From the NCBI GenBank assembly GCA_015178975.1, contig WHVD01000207.1, forward strand, positions 62,001 through 126,000: a DNA stretch of 64,000 nucleotides, given 5' to 3'. The notes under the pieces were generated by a model. It was not told where the DNA came from. It saw only the letters and a list, made by a program, of their open reading frames with translations, and searched no databases. Source of the stretch: Hysterangium stoloniferum (lineage: Eukaryota; Basidiomycota; Agaricomycetes; Hysterangiales; Hysterangiaceae). Positions 32,699 through 44,549 of the stretch are shown here, piece after piece (positions within the stretch are counted from its first letter, which is position 1; each line of letters begins with the position of its first letter). A program made the position numbers and the translations under genes.

Positions 32699-34250
32699 TC
32701 AGCTCCCCGCTGGCAGAGGTACATAGGACGGTCCCTCTGGCGAATCTGGACATGGTTCTTGCATGCGGGCTATGGCTGCTGTCCAATAGGCTGGTCCCCA
32801 TAAGCATATGTGATTGGCAGGGTATAACGGCCTTATTAATGCTTCAGCGTCTGTCATAGTCATTCTATGCACATTGATCAGGTGCCTCTGGAGACCTCTC
32901 GGGTCAATGAAGGTTTTGTCAGGTTTTGGACAATCCTGTCCTGGACAAAACGGTGTGTACTCCAAGAAGCGTTTTAGCTTTTTCTTTGAATTGACCGTTT
33001 GGCCAGGTAAAATTTGACCCTTGAGAAACAGCTTAGCTTCTTTTGAAAAATGGGTGAAGTGGTGGGCTTGTTGGTGCTGAAATGTAGTGTATCCCTTGAT
33101 GCATCCAGGGTAATTGCACTTAGCCTTTTTTTTCGCCGGAGTCGCGGGTCCTTGCATATCGAAGTTCCATTTGCTGAAATGGGACTGCATTGAAAATGCT
33201 GTTCGCCTGGACGCTAATGATGTTACTACCCTCGGCGTGGGCTCGGATCCTAAGAGAGAGACGGCACGGTTTCCGTGGCTCATCATTGTGGCGGAAGCGT
33301 CCTGGCCATTAGTATTCAGTTCGCCGTCCGCATCAATCATCACGGACTGTGGTACCGGAGTGCTATACCACTCCGTATCGTAACCGTGATTTTCAAAATT
33401 TGATTGGGATGGTGAGTTGTTATGCACCGGTGGCCTATGCAGTCGGACCGTCAGTATCTATTGTCAAATAATCTCAATAATAATATCTTACATATTCAAC
33501 CCCCAATCCATGCGTGACATTTGATGGATTCCCGATAGACCCAACTCAAAATCAATCTCGCGGTGAAGTTGTCCGTCAAATACCTCATCACATTTATTAC
33601 TGGTAGATTGAGGATCAGAGAAGGGGTGCATTGAAGAAGGGCTAAGGATTTCATTAAGCAACGACGTTTGGCCAAAGAGAAGTGAGTGTTACCCATGCGA
33701 GTCATCCGGTTGAGTCGTCGTTTTCTGCACAGGGAAAATTTCTTCTCGTCTGTTAAGTTGACCGGTGAGGGAGTGCCCCACACTGACATGGTATCCGGTT
33801 GAAGAGGGTCGCTCTCCAAAGTATCCTGTGAACAAGGCAGACGGGGTGATCGCCGGACCTGTATCCCATCTGGAAGAAAAAACGACGTCAATCGTGTCTT
33901 TGCTCTGACCCAAATGACTCTTACCTTGGCGAGTCATCCTGTAGCGTCGTCGCTTCATGAACGGGCAAAAATTCGCTTCGATAATCGAGCTGACGGGCCA
34001 GGGAGTGCATCGGACCGGTATCGTGGTGTCTTGTTGCTAGATGGTCCCTCAAGAAATTTGGTATTGAAGCCGCTCGCTCTGCAGAATACTCAAACTCGTC
34101 GTTATCTAAGACATATATTTGTCTGTGGATCCTATTCAGAAGGTCTTGAGCACTGGAGAACGGAGAAGGATTACCTCAAGTCTGACATGTATTCTGTGAT
34201 CTGCGCACGATCGTTGTTGCCGCTTTGCTCATGATCGGCGGTCGTCGTAA
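32699..34250 (-). CDS. C2H2 zinc-finger protein with duplicated upstream exons
   Basis: The last exon (33427 to 32699) has 242 codons with two C2H2-type fingers at about residues 104-126 (CNYPGC...HHFTH) and 161-187 (CPGQDCP...RHLINVH). It is a plausible nuclear DNA-binding protein. Upstream on the same strand lie exon-like blocks with good splice signals: 34040-33925 ending in DDSPR before a gtaagagtc intron, 33890-33690 ending in DDSHG before a gtaacactc donor, and about 33590-33490. The first two share the pattern HSL..QL..R.E..PV..TT..DDS, and the third is a weak match (GQLHREIDF). I infer one multi-exon gene, but the 5' end and the joining of exons are uncertain. Confidence 0.55.
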
Positions 34251-36039
34251 GACCTGGGATGTAGAAATGGGGAGGAAACGCGGAATAACCAGTATTCATC
34301 GAGCAAAAAGGTCGGTGGACTGCTTGAAATGAAGTTTTACCGTATTTCTGAGAGGTAAAGATGGATATGACGGAGATTCAAATGATACTTTCCAATTTGC
34401 TTGGGCTCATCGATTGGGCGTATTGTGGATCCGAACCTTATTGAAACCAGCACCTCGAGTCCAATTCAATTGATTGTAAATGCCTGTCATTTTAGCCGGG
34501 GAATTAATATTCTTAGTCTGACATGTAAAAGGCGTTGTATTTTCTCTAAGTTTGGAGTATGTCTCGGACATTAACAGAACTTGAATGAGATGTTCTGTTT
34601 CCAGTAGCGATGAGTTCCCCAACCGGGAGACCCCTTGGTCATTCCGAATCCGACCATGTCAGACGCAGCATTGAAACATCATTGAGGGGATTTTTAAAGT
34701 CCTTGGACGACCCGGGAAACCTCACTTGTCAATACACAAGTCTCCGATGCGTAAACACTCTGTGAACTCCTTCCAATATGTTCAAAGAGAAGCCGCCAGT
34801 GGCGGGTTCTAATCCATTGCTGACATACCCGAGAACTCGGTTTCGAGATTGTCGATCTCGCATTACACATGCTGACTCAAGTTCCTCACAAGGGGTGAAC
34901 CGTGGGGGGCAAGCCCCCACATACCCACCCCCAGCTTTACTCTGTATGGACAATTTTAATTAATTTAAAATCATTTAAAATCATTTGAAAGGATGAAAAA
35001 CTGTTCAAAATCATTTAGAAACATATAAAAAAACTTAGTTCACCAATTTTAAGGCCTCTCTCAGGATACTCCGGGTGCTCAGCTCCACAGGATACCCCCA
35101 CGTGTGTTCCTGATTAGGTATCACTTTCCTACACTTTGTTGCACCTGGCTGAAATGTAATATATATATATGTATGTATGTATATATATGTATATATACAA
35201 TATTTACAATATAATTACAAGAGACCATCAACTTGATGCTTGATGAAACAATGTTTTCAATATTATATATAAAATATCAACTGGGGCACATCTTCAAGGT
35301 AAGTATGAATCCTCATCCTTCCTCAATGCATATTCTAATTTTTAACTTTCATTGTTGACTATGGGTATCTTGCAGGTGTGTTTATATGTGATTTGTTGAC
35401 ATTGGCATTATGAACAAGGTCATTTTCCTGTGCATTGTACTGACTTCAGATTCCATTGTAATAGGGGTGAGTACTTTAATCAAACAAAAAATATCAAGTG
35501 GTGTTGTGATGTATTAGCCTTACTTTAATACTATTTTCTGAAAAAGGAGTATCAAAATGTGCAAATACTCAATTCACTGCAAGGTAAAATAATTTAAGTA
35601 TTTGATATTAATCAGTGGCAGCCTGAATAGACTTAGAACCCCAGAAGTCAAGAGTTTACTTGAATATATGCACCCTACTTCGCAAAGAAGGTTTTGAGAG
35701 CTGCTTGTGCAAGCTTGTTCTTTTTCTGTGAAAACAATTACTAAAATATGAATAACAATTCACTGATTCAGAATCTAGATTCAACTTTGATTCTAGCTAG
35801 TTTATATATATATTATACTATTTATCAAACAGTAAAAATATTTATAAACAGGTCAAAAGATTAGATATAGAATAAAACACTATTTGGCTAATATATGCTT
35901 TATTTACACTAACCTACAGAGTCTACTGTGATACTAACTTATCAGGATCTTAATGTAGTCTTAAGGATTCTGCAAGAATATTCTCAGTATTTATTTATGC
36001 CAAAAACCAGGTAGAAATTAGAAATGTATTCCTAATCTC
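34251..36039. other. AT-rich intergenic DNA
   Basis: No gene is recognised. It holds a G-run/C-run hairpin at 34902-34920 (GTGGGGG ... CCCCCAC), blocks of tcatttaaaa near 34960-35030, and a TA/GTATGT microsatellite at about 35159-35200. Confidence 0.45.
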
Positions 36040-36310
36040 AATAATGATAACCAAGATTGTTTATTACTTTAATTGATAACCAACAACTCAACTAGAGGTG
36101 GATAAGTAATAAATGATAGCCAGCTACTCAACTAAGAGGTGGCAAAGGAGAACAAAAGTCAACAACTCAGATTGAGGTGACAAGGGGAACAACAGATCAG
36201 TCAACAGCTCAGATTGAGGTGACAAGGGATCTGATTGGGCCAACAACTCTGATAGAGGTGGCAAGGGTTTCCAACAGCTCTGATAGAGGTGGAATTAGAT
36301 GTCCAACTGC
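36040..36310. repeat. Degenerate tandem repeat, unit about 27-40 bp
   Basis: Seven to eight units of caacagctcagattgaggtg with variable tails (acaaggg, gcaaggg). Units become more alike toward the right end. No gene is visible. Confidence 0.65.
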
Positions 36311-36539
36311 CCAGATTGGGGTGGAGTAGGCTGCTTGCTGCAGTGACACACAGATGTGGTGTAAATGGGTTGATAAAATTTCATGGCTGGAGCAGAGCTC
36401 CTTATATACACTGAGATCTGAGACATTTAGAGACATTGAACTTTATTTCTATCCTATTTTAGCTAATGTTTTAGACATTTCCGCCATTCTCTATTGTAGC
36501 ATATATGATGACATAATATATGACATAATATTCCCGCAC

Positions 36540-36700
36540 TAGTGCGTGTGTGACACCCATCGCGCCTTGTGACTGTCCCGCGCCTTTTGTGACTGTCGTG
36601 CGCCCTTGTGACTGTCGCGCGCTTTTGTGATGATTGTCACTTGTTGTAATGACTGTCATTCATTGTGATGACTGTCACTCATTGTGACAAATATTGCGCG
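36540..36700. repeat. Tandem repeat of cgcgccttttgtgactgtc
   Basis: Four units of about 20 bp with a CG-rich start (cgcgcc, cgtgcgcc, cgcgcgc), then three relatives with CG replaced (tgtcactcattgtgatgac). The CG-rich and CG-free halves look like the same repeat in two states. Confidence 0.65.
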
Positions 36701-37409
36701 TTGTGTAATAAGCCCCAGGTGGCCGGTTTGAAGATATATTAGTTAAAAAAGAATAAAAGGTAGAAATTTTGTAGCTCCCTCAATTTATAAGATAAAAATG
36801 CAAAATAAATTACCTAAATTCAATATAAATCAAGAGAATATTGTAAAATTTTATAATTGCGATATAAGTACATTTAAAAGCTTTTGTTAAGAATTTTGTT
36901 TTGGGGAAATTGTGAAAAATAGAAAAAACCTTCAAAATACATGACAGTTGTTTATGAGCCTTCTGGTGTAAGGGCAACTCTCTAGCTCACACGACTCGCA
37001 TGACTGGCTAAGGAGGATGGTCACACTTTATTGAATATACAAAATTTTACTGAATAATCCTCATATTTTTTAAGTGAGACTATTCCTTCTGGCCATGACA
37101 ACTTATTCTATGAGTTTATATTTAATTATCTGAAATTTCATCTTTAAAATATGCATGCCCTTTTAAAATATGTATTTCCTTGTATACAAGCAAACTTTCA
37201 AATATATTTCATATAATTTAAATTTAGTTGGTTTAGAGAGTCAACCAGAACTATCTGGGGTACCAATCCCCATTGTGCAATTTATTCCAAAAGAATAATC
37301 TACAGATGATTGTTTGACTAAATTTTGTCAGATATAGGATGAATATTAATATTTTTGCATTCTTCAGAGTGATACCTAATCAACTGAATTTGATTAAATA
37401 TTAATTCTA
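36701..37409. other. AT-rich stretch, nothing recognised
   Basis: Very AT-rich DNA without open frames of note. It ends at the segment shared with 4253-4326. Confidence 0.4.
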
Positions 37410-37475
37410 CAGCAAACAATATGAATGTATATACTTTATTGAATAAATCATTTTTAAAGTTTTGGGTTATCCTCC
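37410..37475. repeat. Segment shared with 4253-4326
   Basis: See the partner segment. Here it lies about 60 bp downstream of the end of the Tc1-like transposase, where a terminal repeat of that element might be expected, but no matching inverted copy was found at the other end. Confidence 0.5.
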
Positions 37476-37536
37476 TAAGTGGGACACTAGCAGAGAGAAT
37501 CCAAAGTAAATATATTATGTGTGCCAGCACAGATAT

Positions 37537-38527
37537 TCAGTACTTGGTATAGCCACCCTTTGCCTTCAACACAGCTGCAACCCTCCTAGGCATACTCTCA
37601 ATCAAATTCTGACACACCTCTGCATCAATCTTGTTCCACTCCTCCACCCTTTCCCACAACTCCAGTATCCCTTTTGGTTCAACCTCATACTCCCTCAGCC
37701 TCCTCTTGATATGATCCCACAAGTGTTCAATGGGGTTGAGGTCTGGAGACTGTGCTGGCCATGGGAGGACATTGAAATTATTATTTTGAAACCAAGTCTG
37801 GGCTTTCTTGCAGGTGTGTTTGGGATCATTATCTTGCTGGAAGATGACATCAGCCACAGATTTTCCATAATAGCTGAGGCTGGCTTGAAGGTCCTCCTCC
37901 ACAATCTTAAGATAAAGGTCCCCATCCATCCTCCCATCTATCTTGAAATAAACAATCAACAAGGTCACATGACTGTAAGCACTTAAAGTCCTCAAGGCTG
38001 CCACCAAAAAAACCATTCCAATGAGTCTCCTGTATATAAATATTTGTAGTATTTCCATATTTGGAGCTTATGTAATGGCATTGTATCTGCACAATCTAGA
38101 TATGATAGAGCATATTCATAAATATTCTTGATATTTTCACATTTTTGTTCTCTGAGTTATCAGGGATGTAAGTCTGAAGTACCAAACATTGGAAGAGTGT
38201 TTTGAGACACTCTAACCCTCTTGAGACCATTACACACAATTTGGGTACAGATAGACTGGTTGGTGACATTCCTAAGGGCTTTGGCCACATCAACAGCAGT
38301 GTCAGCCTTCCCAGAGCTGATGAGATACTGTGCATAGTGAATATTGGTAGGGGAAAGCTTTGGGGGACAACCACCAATGGACTTAGGGAGATGAGAACAA
38401 TGCTTAAGTGAAGCTTTGAGACTGTGCCAATGCTATGACCAGTAGAAACTGCAATGTGGCTAGCTGAATGACCAGCATCAAGCAGTGAGAGGATATGATT
38501 CTGGCTGGCAAGAGACAAAGTGCGCAT
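37537..38527 (-). pseudogene. Tc1/mariner-type transposase, internally disrupted
   Basis: Cut-and-paste DNA transposase. The N-terminal helix-turn-helix is at 38527-38430 (ILSLLDAGHSASHIAVSTGHS). The C-terminal catalytic part (38000-37537) has FQQDNDPKHT and PDLNPIEHLWD, with 34 residues between the aspartate and the glutamate, that is the DD34E type, and ends GGYTKY. The region that should carry the first catalytic aspartate is missing; in its place lies sequence (38033-38205) duplicating the element's outer flank at 38597-38780. It cannot be active. Confidence 0.85.
38033..38205. repeat. Direct repeat (with 38597-38780) of a Tc1 flank
   Basis: About 170 bp (tatataaatatttg, ccatatttggagcttatgta, tctagatatgatagagcat, gagttatcaggga) recur at 38597-38780 with about 85-90% identity by eye. 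The outer copy ends ggttttttgagtcactgtag, which looks like a Tc1-type terminus. Confidence 0.75.
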
Positions 38528-38596
38528 CTTGGGAATTAGGGTATTACTAGTTGCTAAAGGTGATATATTTATACTCCAAAAACCCCTTCACATCTC

Positions 38597-38780
38597 TTGT
38601 ATATAAATATTTGTAATATCTCCATATTTGGAGCTTATGTAATGGCACCATACTTCCATAATCTAGATATGATAGAGCATATTCACAAATATTCTTGATA
38701 TTTTTGCATTTTTATTCTTTGAGTTATCAGGGATATAAGTCTGAAGTACAAAACATGCAAAGGGTTTTTTGAGTCACTGT
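38597..38780. repeat. Outer copy of the Tc1 flank repeat, likely right terminus
   Basis: Lies just upstream of the transposase start. Its reverse complement begins ACAGTGACTCAAAAAACC, typical in style of fungal Tc1-like ends. No inverted partner was found on the left side. Confidence 0.55.
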
Positions 38781-39002
38781 AGCTACAGACTTAAATACAT
38801 AGCAAGCCACCCTACCCTTACCAAGGACCAGCCATGGAAGACTGACCAGGTACAGTCTGAGTCATGCATGGCCTTAGGTGCCTGGTCGATCTAGATCCCA
38901 ATCAATGAAGTTGAAGAGGGTTCAACATGTCAAAGAGTGATCCCGATGATCGAAGATGTTGGCAAATAAGTCAGAATGTGAAAACATGAGAGTGTCCCCT
39001 CA

Positions 39003-42000
39003 CATCACCCCCTTTTTTAAGGTGTGGCATCTCAACACATGCAACAGTCAGGATTGTAGTCGAAGGTTAGTTCAACATTGTGATACCACCCCCCCTTCCA
39101 AGGAGTGGTGTCCCGACACACCATGAGGGGCCATAAAGGCCTGGTTGAAGCAGTCACATCAGGAGGGCAGAGATGGATCAAATGGCAGTATTGCATCACC
39201 TGGTCAATGGGTGTCCTGTAGGGGTGGCAGTGTCAGGGTGGTGTAGGTGGAAAACACTAACTAATTGAGGAGCGAAGACATTGGCTGCTGGCTCCCAACT
39301 ATTGTGCTCTGTGCCAAACCCTCACCACTTGATGAGATACTCAATCCACCCATACCTCTGCCTGCTGTTGAGTACCTCCTCCACCTTGTATCCAACCTCA
39401 CCTTCCACCACAACTGGATCCAGAGGGGGCTCTGAATGATGCCCTAAAATCAGATCAGTGACTGCTGGTGTCAGTTTCACAATGTTGAATATGGGGTGGA
39501 GCCTGCTCATTGACTTGGGTAGGTTGAGATGATATGTGATTGCTGAAACACGATCGAGCACCTTGAAGGGTCTGAGTTGAAGGTGCGAAAGTTTCTTAGA
39601 TGGTCAATCTGTATGAATGTTGCTTGCATCAAGGAAAACATGATCACCCTTCTCAAAAACTGGCACAGGGTTTCGGTGACAATTGTAGTGCTTTGCCATC
39701 TCATCCTTAGCCTCTGTGAGCACGGCTTTGGCCTCATCGAGAGTGTCAGACATATGATTGCATAATTCATTTACCGATTCGACTTGTCAGAGTGGAGGTT
39801 CAGTTCAAAACCCATTCACAGGTTGTGTCCCTGGTCAAGTATAAAGGGTGTATGCTGGGTAGACAAGTGAATGTGGTTGTTGTACTGGAACTCTGCAAGT
39901 GGCAGAAGGTTGACCCAGTCAGATTGATGCTGATTAACGAATATGCGTAGATAGGTCTTGAGTTCCTGGTTGACTCGCTCCTTTTGTCCATCAGACTGGG
40001 GGTCATCGGCTGTTGAATAGAACAGTTGGATGCCAAGAAGCTTGTACAACTCCCAATTGAACTGACTTGTTGTTACAACTGTGTCGCGACCCCTCGCAAG
40101 CTGACGGCCCCCGATGGTATAACATCGTAGTATTTGTCTGTCTTCAATCAGGTCGACATCTCGGATGCCATCGGCATCCCGACACTGACGTATACCCTCC
40201 CAGCTATTCAAACCCGACTACGCCTTTTCTGTCTGGTTATGCTTTGATACATCCCTTTCCATTATGATGATCCGTTTTACACTATGTCTCACCTATGTCT
40301 ATATATATATGTACCCTCGAACTATTTCCTTTTACTGTAGTCCCGCTCTCGGTTATCATCAGCCTCCGAACTAATCATAAACTTCCCATTCCTAGTCAAG
40401 CTTATTGTTAATACCGTCTTCCGCCTTTCTCCCCATTAGTATTTTCTAGAGGCCTGTTACTTGTATATGAACCGGCTGTAATTGTAGTTACTAGGCAATC
40501 AGAATATCGACTCAGAACATCCCCCTAGCTCTACTATAAGTATCCCGCCGTCTGTATCCCTTGGTCTTTGACCTCGGCCTCCAACCTTCACCCGCCTGAA
40601 ATCTAAGGACACTCAATGTGAACTGGTGAGGGCGCAGCACATAAGCTGAAACCTAGTCCTTCCGTTCGGCCCCCGTCGGTTACCCGGCATTTAGCCCGTC
40701 AGTCAGTTCTTAACACTTGTGAATTGGGGCCCACGATCGGAAAGGATGTACTGAGGTAGCCCATTGTGTTTCCACACATCATTGAAGAAGACTCTGGCTG
40801 CTCCCACAGAGTCTATGGTCGTTTGTGTCAGGAGGAAGTGACCCCATTTCATCATAAGATCTACGACCACCATGATTGAGTCATATCTCTGAGATTCCAG
40901 TAGGTTGATGATGAAGTTGACACTGGTCGTCTCCCAATGATCAGTTGGGGTGGGGTTCAGGTGCAGTTCTCCGATCAGGAGTCACCATTGAAACTTGGTA
41001 TGCATACATGTGTCACATGTCTTCATGTACTGTCTGATGTAATGAGACATGCCTAGCCACCAAAAACTTTGGCTTACAAGTTCCAACATCTTCCACCAAC
41101 CAGTGTGGCCTGCAATCTGGGAATTGTGGTGTTGTTCAATGATTCTATATATCTCAACTCAGGGTCAGTTGGGATGTAGATCTTACCCCAATACAGCACC
41201 AGCCCATCCTCTTCTGACCACTCTGCTGACTGAATTGAGCACCCCTTTGACTTGCACAGTTTTTTCACCACCTTCATGACCAATTTGTCTTGTTCACCAT
41301 CCTGGTTCCCTTGACGAATTGCTGTGAGGAACTTTCACTCTGGCCCACCAATAGAGACTCCTTCCAAGGCCTGAACTACAAGTACTTCCGGCTTGAGCAG
41401 GGTGAGGTTGGAATTGTTCCCCTCACCTGAGCCATGGTCAGATCAGCAAGACAGTGCATTGGGTTTGCCCATCGAATGACCCAGTTGGTGGTGCAGTTTG
41501 AAGGTGAAGTGTGCTAAAAACAATGACCACCATGCTTGTCTGTGGTTGAGTTTCTTCAACAACATGAAATACTCCAAGTTTTTGTGATCTGTCCAGACTT
41601 TGACTGGGAATTGTGCTCCTTCAAGGAAGTGTCTCCATTCCTCGAAAGTGCAGATGATGGTGAGCATCTCCTTGTCATGGATCTCATAGTTGCATTTGAT
41701 GGGTGATAGACTCTTTGGGTAGAAGGCCATCGGGTCAGGTCCTTATGTTGTTATGACAAGACAGCCCCAGTGGCATAGTTGGAAGTGTCCGCCTCTACTC
41801 AGAATGGCTTAGAGTTGTCCAGTGTCATCAAGATCAAGGCATCATTTTCAGCTGAGGACCATTTCCATGGAGTCTCCTTGCGAGTTAAATCAAACAGCAG
41901 TTGGGCATGGTGGGAGAAATCGCAGATGAATTGTTGATAGAAGTTGATGAACCCCAGAAAGGCTTGTACCTCCTTTCAGTTTGTCAGGACAGGCCACTCT

Positions 42001-43040
42001 TGCACACCATCTACCTTGACTGGATCCATTTCAGCTCGATTTTCTGGGATGATCAGGCCAAGGTATTCGACCCATGTCTTTTTGAACTTGCACTTCTCCA
42101 GCTTCAGATACAGCTTGTATGCATGGAGACGGTCCAAGACCAGCATGAGAACATGTCGATGTTCTTTGAGTGTCCTGGTGAAGATCAGGATGTTGTTGAG
42201 GTAGATGCAGACCACCCCTTCCACAATCAGATTGCAAAAGATGTCATTCATTATGATCTGAAACATCGCCAGGCTGTTAGTGAGTCTGAAGAACATTACC
42301 AGTGGTTCCAATAGACCTCGATTGGTGTGAAACACCACCTTCCACTCGTCTCCTTCTGTAATTTGAAGGTTGTTATACCCCCAGTGGATGTCAAGCTTTG
42401 TGAAATACTGCATGTCCTTCAACCGATTTACCAGCTCCAAGATGAGGGGGAGTGGGTATTGATTTTTAATGGTCATCGCATTAAGAGCCCTATAGTCCTG
42501 TACTACTCAGAGGGAACTGTCCTTCTTCTTGATAAAGAAGACCAGAGAGGCCATCAGCAATTTCGACAGGTGTATACAACCAGTCAAGATTCATCGCAAG
42601 GAAGGCATCGAGTTCCACTTGTTCATTCAGTGACATAGGATAGACCTTGCAGTTGGGTGGCTTGGCATCAGGAACCAACTCAATCACATGATCCCAAGGC
42701 TTTCAGTCTGGCAGGGAGTCAAACGACTCCTTGGAGAACACGTCTTTGAAATCAGGATGACCTCACAAAAGCTTTTTGGAGATGGTGCATGAAACCTCAC
42801 CTCTGCCTCCACGAGTTGCTGTGAGGTGGTTGTGGTCATGCAAATTCTTTCTGACCTCTGATCGGGATGAATAGCGGTTGTGAATAGGTGATCACCATCC
42901 TCAAGGGATTCATCTGGCCAGTCCTCTTCATCATCCGAGTCTACAACAATCGAATCAGGGATCCCCTCTGATTCTTTGATCATGAAATCTGGGGCAGGCA
43001 CATCTATTATGACTTGCAGCCTGCAGAAACCACATAACAT
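39003..43040 (-). pseudogene. Ty3/Gypsy pol remnant of a different lineage
   Basis: Read on the minus strand the order is a broken protease-like region (43040-42690), RT (42690-41976; QYPLPLI, FTKLDIHWGYNNL), RNase H (41730-41443), integrase (41300-39510; SDRGPQFT, DPQSDGQKERVNQ) and a chromodomain start (39561-39322; VEEVLNSRQRYG). The RT core reads YLNN instead of YLDD. CpG sites are nearly absent, consistent with the decay seen in the old family A copy. A solo LTR is inserted right after SDRGPQFT. A C-run at 39004-39015, read as a purine tract on the minus strand before TGATGTGAGG, may mark the lost 3' LTR. The element is dead. Confidence 0.85.
40071..40715 (+). mobile_element. Solo LTR (645 bp), family B, in the integrase of the dead Ty3
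   Basis: Begins TGTTACAACTGTGTCGCGACC and ends AGTTCTTAACA, with cttgt at 40066-40070 and 40716-40720. It matches the reverse complement of 15131-15853. It keeps many CpG sites while its host element has few. The LTR box lies at 40625-40655. Confidence 0.92.
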
Positions 43041-44549
43041 GGCAAAAAATCACTACATACACAGGTTAATATCTATAATAAAGACAAGACCTTGGTTTAT
43101 GGCTTAATTATTCACCTATAATACTGTAGGATGTATGCATCATACATCCAAAACAGATGAGTGGTGGAATGAAGAGAGCTGACAAGTTGGTGGATATTGA
43201 TTGCTACAAAATGGACACTCATTTTTCTTTGCCACACAAAACCATTGTTAGGATCCCATCATTTTCGACCCCCATGACTTGTTTCTTACTAGAAAACCCT
43301 TGTCATCTCATTATCAGAGTCCCCACCTACATCATTACCCTTGGTGGTGCCCCTGATACTTGTTTATAGTACATCCTGACCCATTTCCATCTCCACTCCA
43401 CCCATTCCTCCATTTCTATCTCCATGTATACTCTTATTTCCCACTAGTATTTTTTCTTAGTATCATACATTAGTTTCTATATCTCCCCACCTCATCATCA
43501 CTTCCCTCTGATCCATCCTACATTTTGTTTCTTTGATCAGCCTTCTGATCACCCATCTCAATGTAGTATAAAGTTCTTTCCATGTACACTACAGTTCTTT
43601 AGTTCAAATATTACTTAGATTAGCCCCTCTTATGTAGTTCTTTTGCTCTTCCCTCATCGCTACACTTATAAGAGTGGTCCGCACCTTTCATTTCAAAGTT
43701 GTTCTTTTCATGAATAGAGACTGAATAAATCATGTCATTCTGTGCATAATTTTTGCTCTGCAGTAATGTCCTTATCATTGATTCATTGTTACGATGACAA
43801 CTCATTAGCTTTTTCCAGGATATGGCTTGTTACAACTCCGGGAATTCAAGGCTTTTGGACAGGTTAGTAGAGCGAAAGCGAAGTGAGGATTCTTACATTA
43901 CCTAGATATGCCGCGCTAGCGAAAGTAGGCCCCTTCTTGCCTTCGACAAAATTTGTTTTGTAACGTGTAAAACCAAGGGAGAGACACCGTTCCACTATGT
44001 GATAGCCCGTCAAAAATATTGAGTGCAGCGACACAAGATGAGAAGCCAACTGCCACAGGAAAAATTTACCTTCACAAATCTTTTGTTGAATGAGCATGCC
44101 ATACCGGCGTTGCTCCGCTATGTGGACGAAACATGGAAAGAGCCCTCAAACCGTACAGCAGAACAATCAGGATTGAACGTGCAGCGACTGCTTAACCTAA
44201 TAACAGCTCTTTAGATCTAGAAGACGTGCACGCCTTTGGCCATTGTAAAGGGACATGGGACTATGAGGTCAGCGAGGAGAAATTAACGTTTTTGTATTAT
44301 CTTGCATAGGGCATGGCCCTCAATAGATAAAAGGAGAGAGGGAAGGAAAAGACCAAGTGTCTGAATGCCAAGTTATGGTATTTCGCCCTTCATCAAAACA
44401 TGATCACACTTAGCAGCCAGCCATAATGTCTCATATATACTACATGGTTACAACCCTTGAAGCAGTCAGAATGCCTATGGAGAGAAAGAGACGTACCCTC
44501 GGATCCTGTTCTCTTGTTCATGCTTATCCTGAAGGCAATGTGTGGCCTT
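43041..44549. other. Transition from retroelement debris to the gene island
   Basis: Positions from 43246 begin TGTTAGGATCCC, like the 5' end of the LTR at 12141-13011 (minus), so an LTR fragment is likely, but I find no end or target duplication. From about 43860 CpG reappears. An open frame at 44023-44217 (FTFTNLLLNEHAIPALLRYV) looks coding-like, but it is preceded by a stop and I recognise no family. Confidence 0.35.

Noticed and set aside
32699-33427. C2H2 protein as a transposon-encoded factor
   Set aside because: No terminal repeats or target duplications surround it, and upstream exons are host-like.
34778-34870. Possible tRNA around gggttctaatcc
   Set aside because: No pairing for acceptor, D or T stems could be found around the T-loop-like word.
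43246-43830. Full LTR starting TGTTAGGATCCC
   Set aside because: Only the 5' end resembles a known LTR here; no 3' end or target duplication was seen, so it is noted only as a possible fragment.
44023-44217. C-terminal exon of a LINE or unknown protein
   Set aside because: Coding-like but short, preceded by a stop and with no recognisable motif.
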